The translations under genes were made by a program, and so were the position numbers. Below the pieces are notes generated by a model. It worked only from the letters and a program-made list of their open reading frames with translations, made no database searches and was not told the origin of the DNA. A DNA stretch of 64,000 bases from Geodermatophilus telluris (GTDB lineage Bacteria > Actinomycetota > Actinomycetes > Mycobacteriales > Geodermatophilaceae): positions 1 through 64,000 of the forward strand of contig NZ_FMZF01000007.1 of NCBI RefSeq assembly GCF_900102745.1, given 5' to 3'. Below are positions 18,948 through 26,455 of the stretch, in pieces (the stretch's first letter is position 1; every line of letters starts with the position of its first letter).

Positions 18948-21323
18948 GTGCGACCGGAGGGTGAGCGGCCGACGGGTGCGACCTCGACCAGCCCGGCCTC
19001 CCGTGCCCTCGGCGCCGGGCCGGCCGAGGACGGCGTGCGGCCGGAGGCCCGGGCCGCCATGGCGGAGGCCACCGCCCCGGTCGGCGGTCGCGGCGACCAG
19101 CAGTCCGACGTCGTCACCGCCGCGAGCGTCGCCGTCTCCGAGCACGACGGCTCGGCCGCCGCGCTCCCGGCGGTGCTCGCCGACGTGCCGGTCGCCGTCC
19201 TGCTCATCGACCACAAGTCCGGGTCGGTCACCTACGCCAACGACGCCGCGATCGAGCTGGCCGGCGACGTGCGGCTGCCCGTCGACATCGACACCTGGGG
19301 TGCCGCCGTCGGTCTCACCGACCTCGGCGGCGCGCCGCTGGCGCGCACCACCGGCCCGCTGTCGCTGGTCGCGCAGGGGCAGCCCATCACCGGCGAGGCG
19401 GTGCGGCTGGTGCCCGGCCGGGGCACCGACGCGGCCCGGGCCCGGGACGACGACGGCCGGGCCGACCGGCTGCTCTGGGTCACCGGCTTCCCGCTCTCCC
19501 AGCCGGCGAGCACCCGGCAGCTCTCGCTGGTGGTGTTCCTCGAGGTCGAGGGCGTCGGCGGCGGGGACGCCGAGGCGGAGCTCCAGGCGCTGCGGGAGCG
19601 GGCCGTCGTCGCCACCGACATCGCCTTCACCATCACCGACCCCCGCCAGCCGGACAACCCGCTGATCTGGGTCAACCCCTCGTTCACCCGGATCACCGGG
19701 TACTCGTACGAGGAGTCGGTGGGCCGCAACTGCCGGTTCCTGCAGGGCCCGGGCACCGACCCGGCCGCGGTGGCCGAGATCCGCGCCGCGCTCGCCGCGC
19801 AGCGCGCGCTGACCACCACGGTGCTCAACCACCGCCGCGACGGCACCGCCTTCTGGAACCAGCTCGCCATCAGCCCGGTCTTCGACGGCGAGGGTGAGCT
19901 GGTGAGCTTCGTCGGCATCCAGACCGACGTCACCGAGCGCGTCCGGGTCGAGGACGAGCGCGAGGCCGCGCTGGCCGCCGAGCAGGCCGCCCGGCAGGAG
20001 GCCGAGAGCGCCCGCGCGACCGCCGAGCGGGCGCAGGCCGACGCCGAGCGGGCCCAGGCCGCCGCCGAGGGCGCCCAGGGCCGGCTGGCACTCATGGCCG
20101 AGGCCACCAGCTCGCTCATCGCCACCCTCGACGTCGGCGACCTGCTCGACCGGCTGGCCACCCTGTGCGTGCCCACGCTGGCCGACTGGGTGGTCGTCAC
20201 GGTGGTCGACGAGTCCGGCGAGGTCCGCGAGGTCGCCTCCCGCGACCGCGAGCTGCGGCTGACCCAGCTGCGCCGCCACGCCGCCGGCCAGGGGGTGCGG
20301 CTGCCACCCCACTCGCCCAGCCAGCAGGCGATCACCACCTCGCGGTCGGTGCTGGTGGAGCGGCTGCCCGCGCAGCTGGACGAGACCGTCGCCTCGCCGT
20401 CGGCGCAGGAGGTCGCCGCCCGGCTCGGTGCGGTGGCGGCGCTGAGCGCTCCGCTCGTCGCCCGCCGGCGCACCCGCGGCTCGATCACCCTGGTGCGCAC
20501 CTCGGCGGACCGGCCCTTCACCCCGGACGACGTCGGCCTGGTCGAGGACCTCGCCCGCCGGGCGGCGCTGGTCATGGACAACGTGCGGCTCTACCAGCAG
20601 GAGCACGCGGTCGCCGACACGCTGCAGCGCTCCCTGCTGCCCGACCTCCCCGCCATCCCGGGCGTGCAGGCCGCCGCGCACTACGTGAGCGCCTCGACCG
20701 CGGCCGACGTCGGCGGCGACTTCTACGACCTGCTGCAGCTGCCCGACGGCTCGGTCGGCATGGTGGTCGGCGACGTGGTCGGCCACGACGTCGCCGCCGC
20801 GGCCGCGATGGGGCACCTGCGCGGCCTCATCCGCGCCTGCCTGTGGGACGCGCCCGACCCGCACCCGAGCACCGTGCTCACCCGCGTCGACCGGCTCGTG
20901 CAGGGCCTGCGGGTGGCGCCGCTGGCGACGATGACCTACCTCAACGCCGTCCCCCCGGCCGCGCCCGGCGGCCCGTGGCGCGCGCGGGTGGCCAGCGCCG
21001 GCCACCCGCCGCTGCTGCTGCGCTCGCCCGACGGCGCGGTGCGGCCCGTCGACGGCGTCACCGGGCTGCTCGTCGGGGTCGACGTCGACGCCGAGCGGGC
21101 GGCGCTGGAGGTGGAGCTGCCGGCCGGGTCGACGGTCCTCGGCTACACCGACGGCTTGGTGGAGACGCCCGGCTCCGACCTCGACCAGGGCATCGCCGCG
21201 CTGGTCGAGCGCCTGTCGGCCACCCCGGTGGACGCCTCGCCCCGGGAGCTGTGCGACGCGGCGGTCCGCGCTCCCCTCGACGGCCGGGACGACGTCGCGC
21301 TCATCGCCGTCCGCTTCGGCTGA
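18948..21323 (+). CDS. PAS-LOV-GAF-PP2C (SpoIIE-type) phosphatase, probable blue-light/stress regulator
   Basis: The 791-residue protein opens with a variable N-terminus and a PAS-like domain (about 80-200). A LOV domain (about 218-325) follows, whose GRNCRFLQG motif carries the flavin-adduct Cys near residue 262. A short Ala/Glu coiled coil (about 330-380), a GAF domain (about 385-540) and a PP2C/SpoIIE phosphatase (about 555-791, with SLLPDLP, ADVGGDFYD and VGDVVGHD) complete it. Such proteins (RsbP/RsbU class) dephosphorylate anti-sigma-factor antagonists to release stress sigma factors, here plausibly under blue light. No sigma or anti-sigma genes are adjacent, so its partner is encoded elsewhere. 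Confidence 0.92.
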   Translation: MRPEGERPTGATSTSPASRALGAGPAEDGVRPEARAAMAEATAPVGGRGDQQSDVVTAASVAVSEHDGSAAALPAVLADVPVAVLLIDHKSGSVTYANDAAIELAGDVRLPVDIDTWGAAVGLTDLGGAPLARTTGPLSLVAQGQPITGEAVRLVPGRGTDAARARDDDGRADRLLWVTGFPLSQPASTRQLSLVVFLEVEGVGGGDAEAELQALRERAVVATDIAFTITDPRQPDNPLIWVNPSFTRITGYSYEESVGRNCRFLQGPGTDPAAVAEIRAALAAQRALTTTVLNHRRDGTAFWNQLAISPVFDGEGELVSFVGIQTDVTERVRVEDEREAALAAEQAARQEAESARATAERAQADAERAQAAAEGAQGRLALMAEATSSLIATLDVGDLLDRLATLCVPTLADWVVVTVVDESGEVREVASRDRELRLTQLRRHAAGQGVRLPPHSPSQQAITTSRSVLVERLPAQLDETVASPSAQEVAARLGAVAALSAPLVARRRTRGSITLVRTSADRPFTPDDVGLVEDLARRAALVMDNVRLYQQEHAVADTLQRSLLPDLPAIPGVQAAAHYVSASTAADVGGDFYDLLQLPDGSVGMVVGDVVGHDVAAAAAMGHLRGLIRACLWDAPDPHPSTVLTRVDRLVQGLRVAPLATMTYLNAVPPAAPGGPWRARVASAGHPPLLLRSPDGAVRPVDGVTGLLVGVDVDAERAALEVELPAGSTVLGYTDGLVETPGSDLDQGIAALVERLSATPVDASPRELCDAAVRAPLDGRDDVALIAVRFG

Positions 21324-21338
21324 CCGGAGGGCGCCGCC

Positions 21339-21842
21339 TCAGTCGCCGAGGTCCTCCGCGATGCCGTAGCGGCCGCGGTGGAACAGCAGCGGGCGGCGCC
21401 CCGGGTCGGCGGCGAGGTCGAGCACCCGGGCGGCCACGATCGTGTGGTCGCCGCCGTCGTACTCGGCCCACAGCGTGCAGTCCAGCCACGCGACCACGCC
21501 GTCGAGGACGGGGGAGCCCTGCCGGCTGGGCCGCCACGAGACCCCGGCGAACTTGTCCACGCCCGAGCGGGCGAACGCCGACGACAGCCCGGCCTGGTCC
21601 TCGGCGAGCACGTTGACGCAGAACCGGCCGAGCTCGCGCAGCCGCGGCCAGGTCCGGGAGGTGCGCGCCGGGGCGAGGGCCACCAGCGGCGGGTCCAGCG
21701 ACAGGGAGCTGAAGGACTGGCAGGTGAAGCCGATCGGGCCGTCGTCGGTGTCGGCGGTCACCACGGTGACGCCGGAGGCGAAGTGGCCGAGGACGTCGCG
21801 CATGACCCCCGGGTCGATCACCTCGACCGGGCTCTCGCTCAC
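21339..21842 (-). CDS. Flavin reductase family protein (FMN-binding split barrel)
   Basis: This 167-residue flavin reductase has a split-barrel fold: GHFASGVTVVTA at the N-terminus, GFTCQSFSSLSLDPPLVAL for FMN contact, FCVNVLAEDQ and a late DHTIVAARV. Such enzymes supply reduced flavin to two-component monooxygenases or act as small oxidoreductases. No monooxygenase partner is adjacent. The start is GTG 21842 with GAGGAGGG a few bases upstream. Upstream open frame is shadow. It is divergent from the PAS-GGDEF gene, and the roughly 100-base gap contains a parS-like palindrome. Confidence 0.9.
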   Translation of the reverse strand: MSESPVEVIDPGVMRDVLGHFASGVTVVTADTDDGPIGFTCQSFSSLSLDPPLVALAPARTSRTWPRLRELGRFCVNVLAEDQAGLSSAFARSGVDKFAGVSWRPSRQGSPVLDGVVAWLDCTLWAEYDGGDHTIVAARVLDLAADPGRRPLLFHRGRYGIAEDLGD

Positions 21843-21903
21843 ACGACCCTCCTCGTCACCTGCGCGGACGTCACGCGACGGGACCATCCTCCCTCGTGGG
21901 CAG

Positions 21904-21917
21904 GTTCCACGTGGAAC
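21904..21917. other. parS-like ParB-binding palindrome, copy 2
   Basis: This is a perfect copy of GTTCCACGTGGAAC in the gap between the divergent flavin reductase and PAS-GGDEF genes, 8.6 kb from copy 1. Confidence 0.75.
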
Positions 21918-21944
21918 CCGGGCGGGAACACTGGGGGATCGGGG

Positions 21945-22862
21945 ATGATCTCGGTGTCGGTGGGGGAGGACTGGAGGTGCACCGTGTTCGACGTCGAGGC
22001 CGGGGGGAGCCGGCCACGCGCCGACCTGGACAGCGCCTTCACGCACTCGCCCATGGGCGTGGCCCTGGGGACGCCGAGCGGCGAGCTGCTGGCCGCCAAC
22101 GCCGTCCTCGGTGAGCTGGTCGGCGTCCCCGCGGAGCAGCTGCGCGGCGCGACGGTCTTCGCCTACACCCACCCCGAGGACGTGCCCGGCGCGCGGGCGG
22201 TGTGCCGCGAGCTGCGCGAGCGCCGCGGCCGGGTGCGCTACGAGTGCCGGGTGCAGCGGCCCGACGGCGGCGTGGTCCCGGTGCAGGTGACGACGTCCTG
22301 GGTCGACGGCGACCCGCCGCACCTGGTGCTGGTGGTCGAGGACGTCACCGAGCGCAAGGAGCTGGAGGAGCGGCTGCTGCACCTGTCGGCGCACGACCCG
22401 CTCACCGGCCTGCCCAACCGGCTGCTGTTCCACGACCGGCTGCGGCACGCGCTCGAGCGGGGCCACCGGGAGCACACGCCCACCTGCGTGCTGGTGCTCG
22501 ACCTCGACGGGTTCAAGGCGGTCAACGACGAGCACGGCCACCACACCGGCGACGCCGTCCTGGTCGCGGTGGCCGACCGGCTCTCCGGCGTGCTGCGCGC
22601 CAGCGACACCGCGGCGCGGCTCGGCGGCGACGAGTTCGCCGTCGTCTGCGAGAACACCGAGCGGGCCGACGCCGAGCACCTCGCCGCGCGGCTGCGCGAG
22701 GGCATGCCGGGGACGCTGACCGTCGGCGGCACCACGGTGCGGGTCGGGCTGAGCATCGGCATCGGCTCGGTGGACGCCGGCACCGAGCCCGGGCAGGCGG
22801 AGGAGGCGGTGGTGCGCCAGGCCGACGCGGCGATGTACGCCGACAAGGCCAGCCGGCGCTGA
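21945..22862 (+). CDS. PAS-GGDEF diguanylate cyclase
   Basis: The product is 305 residues: a PAS domain (about 25-135, ending in EDVTERKELE), a short linker helix and a GGDEF domain. The last carries DPLTGLPNRL, LDLDGFKAVND and an intact GGDEF at 227-231. An RASD inhibitory site precedes it by the canonical five residues, so cyclic-di-GMP product feedback is expected. No membrane segment is seen, so it is cytosolic. ATG 21945 is chosen because upstream open frame runs through the parS-like site and antisense to the reductase. The window thus has one feedback-controlled cyclase and one GGDEF-EAL protein. Confidence 0.9.
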   Translation: MISVSVGEDWRCTVFDVEAGGSRPRADLDSAFTHSPMGVALGTPSGELLAANAVLGELVGVPAEQLRGATVFAYTHPEDVPGARAVCRELRERRGRVRYECRVQRPDGGVVPVQVTTSWVDGDPPHLVLVVEDVTERKELEERLLHLSAHDPLTGLPNRLLFHDRLRHALERGHREHTPTCVLVLDLDGFKAVNDEHGHHTGDAVLVAVADRLSGVLRASDTAARLGGDEFAVVCENTERADAEHLAARLREGMPGTLTVGGTTVRVGLSIGIGSVDAGTEPGQAEEAVVRQADAAMYADKASRR

Positions 22863-22910
22863 GCCGGCCGGCGCTGACCTGCCCCCGCTGACCTGCCCCC
22901 GCCGCTGCGC

Positions 22911-23996
22911 TCAGCCGCGCCAGGCGGCGACGACGTCGGTGAAGGCGGCCGCGGCCTGCTCCAGCTCCGCGAGCTCCACGTACTCGTCGACGGCGTGCAT
23001 CACGGCGGGCGTCCCCGGGCCCCACACCACGATCGGGGCGCCGTCGACCACCTGGACCAGCACGGACGCGTCGGTGAAGTAGGTGGCCGGCGTGGGCCGC
23101 ACCGGGGCGGGCAGCGTGGCCACCCACGGGTCGCCGGCGGGGGTGCCGACCGGCGGCAGGTCGACCCGCACCTCGACGTCGGCCACCTCCGGCTGCCCCC
23201 GCCACCAGGCTAGCAGGCCGTCGCCGTCGGCCACGGTCCGCATGTCGACGACCACCTCGGCCCGGTCGGGGACGACGTTGGGCACCGTGCCGCCGGCCAC
23301 CACACCGGGGTTCCACGTCTCGGTGCCGAGGAAGGGGTCACTGCGGAACGGCAGCGCGGCACCGGCCCGGGCGAGGAGGGCGGCCAGGTCGAGCACCGCG
23401 TTGTGCCCGCGCTCGGGCGTGCTGCCGTGCGCGGCCCGGCCGGCGGTCCGCACGGCCAGCCACAGCGCGCCCTTGTGCCCGAGCACGACCTCGTTGCCGG
23501 TGGCCTCGGGGACGACGACGGCGCCCACCGGCAGCTCGGCGACGGCGGCGGCCGCGGCGGCGGCACCCCGCGACCCGATCTCCTCGTCGCTGGTGAGCAG
23601 CAGCGAGACCGGCGCCTGCGGGTCGGCCGCCGCCAGCGCGGCCACCGCGGCCACGACGCCCGCCTTCATGTCGCTGCCCCCGCGGCCCCACACGCGCCCG
23701 TCCTCGAGCTGGGCGCCGAACGGGTCGCGCTGCCAGGCACCCGCGTCGGGCACCGGCACGGTGTCCACGTGGCAGGCCAGCAGCAGCTGCCGCCGTCCGG
23801 GGTCGGCGGGGGTGCGCAGCAGCCGCCACGGGTGGTCGCGGTCGCGCCCCTCGGTCACCAGCAGGTGCGGCGCGTACTCGTGCAGCACCTCGGTGACCGC
23901 GCCGAGCAGGTCGCGCTGCGCGTCGGCGTCGCCGGACACGGTGCTGCGGCCGACGAGCTCGCGCACCAGGGCGGTCGGGTCCAGGGCCGTCGTCAT
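22911..23996 (-). CDS. M20 family metallopeptidase (ArgE/DapE-like)
   Basis: This 361-residue M20 zinc peptidase/deacylase shows the family's metal ligands in order: HVDTVP, GRGGSDMKAGV (bridging Asp), DEEIGSRGA (Glu pair) and HGSTPERGHN in the lid domain. The family includes succinyl-diaminopimelate desuccinylase, acetylornithine deacetylase and dipeptidases. The substrate cannot be fixed from sequence, and the gene lacks lysine or arginine pathway neighbours. The start is ATG 23996. Downstream of pgm on the same strand, it is separated from it by a 23-bp tandem repeat array. Confidence 0.9.
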   Translation of the reverse strand: MTTALDPTALVRELVGRSTVSGDADAQRDLLGAVTEVLHEYAPHLLVTEGRDRDHPWRLLRTPADPGRRQLLLACHVDTVPVPDAGAWQRDPFGAQLEDGRVWGRGGSDMKAGVVAAVAALAAADPQAPVSLLLTSDEEIGSRGAAAAAAAVAELPVGAVVVPEATGNEVVLGHKGALWLAVRTAGRAAHGSTPERGHNAVLDLAALLARAGAALPFRSDPFLGTETWNPGVVAGGTVPNVVPDRAEVVVDMRTVADGDGLLAWWRGQPEVADVEVRVDLPPVGTPAGDPWVATLPAPVRPTPATYFTDASVLVQVVDGAPIVVWGPGTPAVMHAVDEYVELAELEQAAAAFTDVVAAWRG

Positions 23997-24020
23997 GGCC
24001 CGATCCTGCCCCGCCCGGCG

Positions 24021-24107
24021 CAACTCCGCGGAAGTGCACCGGGCAACTCCGCGGAAGTGCACCGGGCGACTCCGCGGAAGTGCACCGGGCGACTCCGCGG
24101 GAGTGCT
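24021..24107. repeat. 23-bp tandem repeat, about 3.7 copies
   Basis: Units start at 24021, 24044, 24067 and 24090. The unit core is CTCCGCGGAAGTGCACCGGG. Copies 1 and 2 are identical, copy 3 differs at one base, and copy 4 is truncated and diverged, running into the last codons of pgm. The array occupies the whole gap between pgm and the M20 peptidase start. A period of about two helical turns puts every copy on one DNA face. It may be an operator array, a transcript-processing element or a simple expansion. Confidence 0.8.
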
Positions 24108-25741
24108 CAGCCGCCGAGCGCGGCGCCGACGACGGCGCGGGCCTCCTCCTGCACGCGGGCGAGGTGCTCGGGGCCGCGGAAGGACTCCGCGTACACCTTG
24201 TAGACGTCCTCGGTGCCCGACGGGCGGGCGGCGAACCAGGCGTTCTCGGTGACCACCTTGAGGCCGCCGAGGGAGGCGCCGTTGCCAGGGGCCTCGGTCA
24301 GCTTGGCGGTGATCGCCTCGCCGGCCAGCTCGGTGGCGGCGACGTCGGAGGGCGACAGCTTCCCCAGCGCCGCCTTCTGCTCGCGCGAGGCGGGCGCGTC
24401 CACCCGCGCGTAGGCCGACTCCCCGTACCGCGCGGTCAGCTCGGCGTGCAGCTGCGACGGCGAGCTGCCGGTGACCGCCTGGACCTCGCTGGCCAGCAGG
24501 GCCAGCAGGATGCCGTCCTTGTCCGTCGTCCACACCCCGCCGTCGCGGCGCAGGAACGAGGCGCCGGCGGACTCCTCGCCGCCGAAGCCGACCGTGCCGT
24601 CGAGCAGGCCGGGGACGAACCACTTGAAGCCGACCGGCACCTCCACCAGCCGCCGGCCGAGGCCCTCCACGACGCGGTCGATGAGGGACGAGGACACCAG
24701 CGTCTTGCCCACCGCGACGTCGGCGCCCCACTCGGGCCGGTGCGCGAACAGGTAGGAGATCGCGACGGCGAGGAAGTGGTTGGGGTTCATCAGCCCGGCG
24801 TCGGGGGTGACGATGCCGTGCCGGTCGGCGTCGGCGTCGTTGCCGGTGGCGATCGCGTAGTCGGCCCGCTTGCCGATGAGCGAGGCCATGGCCGACGGCG
24901 AGGAGCAGTCCATCCGGATCCTGCCGTCCCAGTCGAGCGTCATGAACCGCCAGGTGGGGTCGACCAGCGGGTTGACCACGGTGAGGTCGAGGCGGTGCCG
25001 CTCGGCGATCGCCGCCCAGTAGTCGACCGACGCCCCGCCCAGCGGGTCGGCGCCGATCCGCACCCCGGCGTCGCGGACGGCGTCGAGGTCGAGGACGGCG
25101 GGCAGGTCGTCGACGTAGGCGGCCACGTAGTCGTGCCGCTGCGCCGCCGCGTGCGCACGGGTGAACGGCACCCGGCGCACCCCGTCGAGACCGGCCGCGA
25201 GCAGCTCGTTGGCGCGGTCGGCGATGACCTTCGTGGCGTCGGTGTCGGCCGGGCCGCCCGACGGCGGGTTGTACTTGAACCCGCCGTCGCGGGGCGGGTT
25301 GTGCGACGGGGTGACGACGATGCCGTCGGCCAGCCCCGAGCTCTTCCCCCGGTTGGCGGCCAGGATGGCGTGGCTGACCGCCGGGGTGGGCGTGTACCGG
25401 CCGGCGGCGTCCACCAGCACGGTGACGTCGTTGGCGGCCAGCACCTCCAGCGCCGAGGCCCAGGCCGGCTCGGAGAGCGCGTGGGTGTCGCGGCCGAGGA
25501 ACAGCGGCCCGTCGTACCCCTGCGCCCTCCGGTACTCGCAGATCGCCTGGGTGGTGGCCAGGATGTGCGCCTCGTTGAACGCCGTGTCGAACGAGGACCC
25601 GCGGTGGCCCGAGGTGCCGAACGCCACCCGCTGGGCGACCTCGGCCGGGTCGGGCACGAGCGTGTAGTAGGCGGTCACCAGCGAGGCGACGTCGACCAGG
25701 TCGGCGGGGGCGGCGGGCTGGCCGGCACGGGGATCGGTCAC
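24107..25741 (-). CDS. pgm: Phosphoglucomutase (alpha-D-glucose phosphate-specific)
   Basis: This 544-residue enzyme interconverts glucose-1-phosphate and glucose-6-phosphate. Its length matches the E. coli Pgm type. Landmarks are [11 protein letters not shown], the phospho-serine loop [13 protein letters not shown], the metal loop [12 protein letters not shown], sugar-binding [12 protein letters not shown] and the phosphate-binding [14 protein letters not shown] 25741 is chosen, and the open frame beyond it is antisense to vapB. It supplies glucose-1-phosphate for sugar nucleotides and trehalose or glycogen pathways, consistent with otsAB elsewhere in the window. It is probably followed by the M20 gene in one transcript. 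Confidence 0.95.
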   Translation of the reverse strand: MTDPRAGQPAAPADLVDVASLVTAYYTLVPDPAEVAQRVAFGTSGHRGSSFDTAFNEAHILATTQAICEYRRAQGYDGPLFLGRDTHALSEPAWASALEVLAANDVTVLVDAAGRYTPTPAVSHAILAANRGKSSGLADGIVVTPSHNPPRDGGFKYNPPSGGPADTDATKVIADRANELLAAGLDGVRRVPFTRAHAAAQRHDYVAAYVDDLPAVLDLDAVRDAGVRIGADPLGGASVDYWAAIAERHRLDLTVVNPLVDPTWRFMTLDWDGRIRMDCSSPSAMASLIGKRADYAIATGNDADADRHGIVTPDAGLMNPNHFLAVAISYLFAHRPEWGADVAVGKTLVSSSLIDRVVEGLGRRLVEVPVGFKWFVPGLLDGTVGFGGEESAGASFLRRDGGVWTTDKDGILLALLASEVQAVTGSSPSQLHAELTARYGESAYARVDAPASREQKAALGKLSPSDVAATELAGEAITAKLTEAPGNGASLGGLKVVTENAWFAARPSGTEDVYKVYAESFRGPEHLARVQEEARAVVGAALGG

Positions 25742-25803
25742 GGCGATGATCCTGGCCCTCCGACCCCTGCTGCCGCGACCGGTCCACCCCGCCAGGAGTG
25801 GTG

Positions 25804-25809
25804 TAGGTT
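25804..25809 (+). promoter_or_regulatory. -10 box of leaderless promoter for vapBC 1
   Basis: TAGGTT ends seven bases before the ATG at 25817. No ribosome-binding site is present, so the antitoxin message is probably leaderless. Confidence 0.5.
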
Positions 25810-25816
25810 GTGGTGT

Positions 25817-26068
25817 ATGCGGCGGACGAACATCTACCTCGACGAGGACCAGACCGCTGCCCTGGACACCATCGCGCGGGCCGCGGGGGTCTCCCGGGCC
25901 GAACTCGTCCGGCGCCTGGTCGACCGCGGGGTCTCCGCGGCACCGTCCGACCTCGACGCAGACCTGGCAGCCATCACCGAGTCCTTCGGCGCCCTCGTCG
26001 CGGACGGCCCGCTCGAGCGGGGCCCGGACGAGCGGGCCGCGCACCTGGACCGGGTGAGCCGGCTGTGA
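25817..26068 (+). CDS. vapB: Ribbon-helix-helix antitoxin (VapB-like), module 1
   Basis: This 83-residue protein begins [17 protein letters not shown], a typical ribbon-helix-helix beta strand and helix. [16 protein letters not shown] then completes the DNA-binding fold (residues 1-45). The acidic tail (about 50-83) would wrap the toxin. Its stop overlaps the PIN toxin start by four bases, the standard antitoxin-toxin arrangement. It should neutralise VapC and repress its own promoter. It is divergent from pgm with about 75 bases between starts. Confidence 0.88.
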   Translation: MRRTNIYLDEDQTAALDTIARAAGVSRAELVRRLVDRGVSAAPSDLDADLAAITESFGALVADGPLERGPDERAAHLDRVSRL

Positions 26069-26451
26069 TCCTGCTCGACAGCGACGTGGTGATCGCCCAC
26101 CTCCGCGGCGTGCCGGCTGCCCGCGACTGGCTCCTCGACGCCCGCCGGCGCACCGGCCGGCTGGCCACGAGCGCGGTGACGCTCACGGAGGTGAGCGGCG
26201 GGATGCGGTCGGCCGAACGCCGCGAGGTGACGCGCCTGCTGTCCAGCCTCGACGTCTTCCCGGTGACCGAGCGGGTCGGCTGGCGCGCGGGTGAGCTGAT
26301 GAGGACCTACCGGCGGTCGCACGGCGGCATCGGGCTCGGCGACTACCTCGTGGCCGCGGTGGCCGAGGTCAACGGGCTGGAGCTGGCGACCCTGAACACC
26401 CGGCACTTCCCCATGTTCGCCGACCTCGCGCCACCGTTCCCCCTGCCCTGA
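26065..26451 (+). CDS. vapC: PIN-domain ribonuclease toxin VapC, module 1
   Basis: This 128-residue PIN-domain RNase starts at GTG 26065, overlapping the antitoxin stop (GTGA). The acidic active site appears complete: Asp in ILLDSDVVI, Glu in LTEVSGG, and Asp in GLGDYLVAA, with the terminal NTRHFP strand. VapC toxins cleave tRNA or rRNA when released from VapB. It is convergent with the bluB-cobT gene, whose stop lies five bases away. Confidence 0.9.
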   Translation: MILLDSDVVIAHLRGVPAARDWLLDARRRTGRLATSAVTLTEVSGGMRSAERREVTRLLSSLDVFPVTERVGWRAGELMRTYRRSHGGIGLGDYLVAAVAEVNGLELATLNTRHFPMFADLAPPFPLP

Positions 26452-26455
26452 GGCC

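Noticed and set aside
23757-23770. CCACGTGG core inside the M20 peptidase gene as another parS site
   Set aside because: Only the central eight bases match. The outer GTT/AAC arms are not symmetric, unlike the five listed palindromes.
22911-23996. M20 peptidase as the missing third member of the NAGGN cassette
   Set aside because: The cassette peptidase is M42-like, and this is an M20 enzyme about 10 kb away next to pgm, with no shared operon.
24021-24107. CRISPR-like array
   Set aside because: The units are directly contiguous with no unique spacers and there are no cas genes. It is a tandem repeat.
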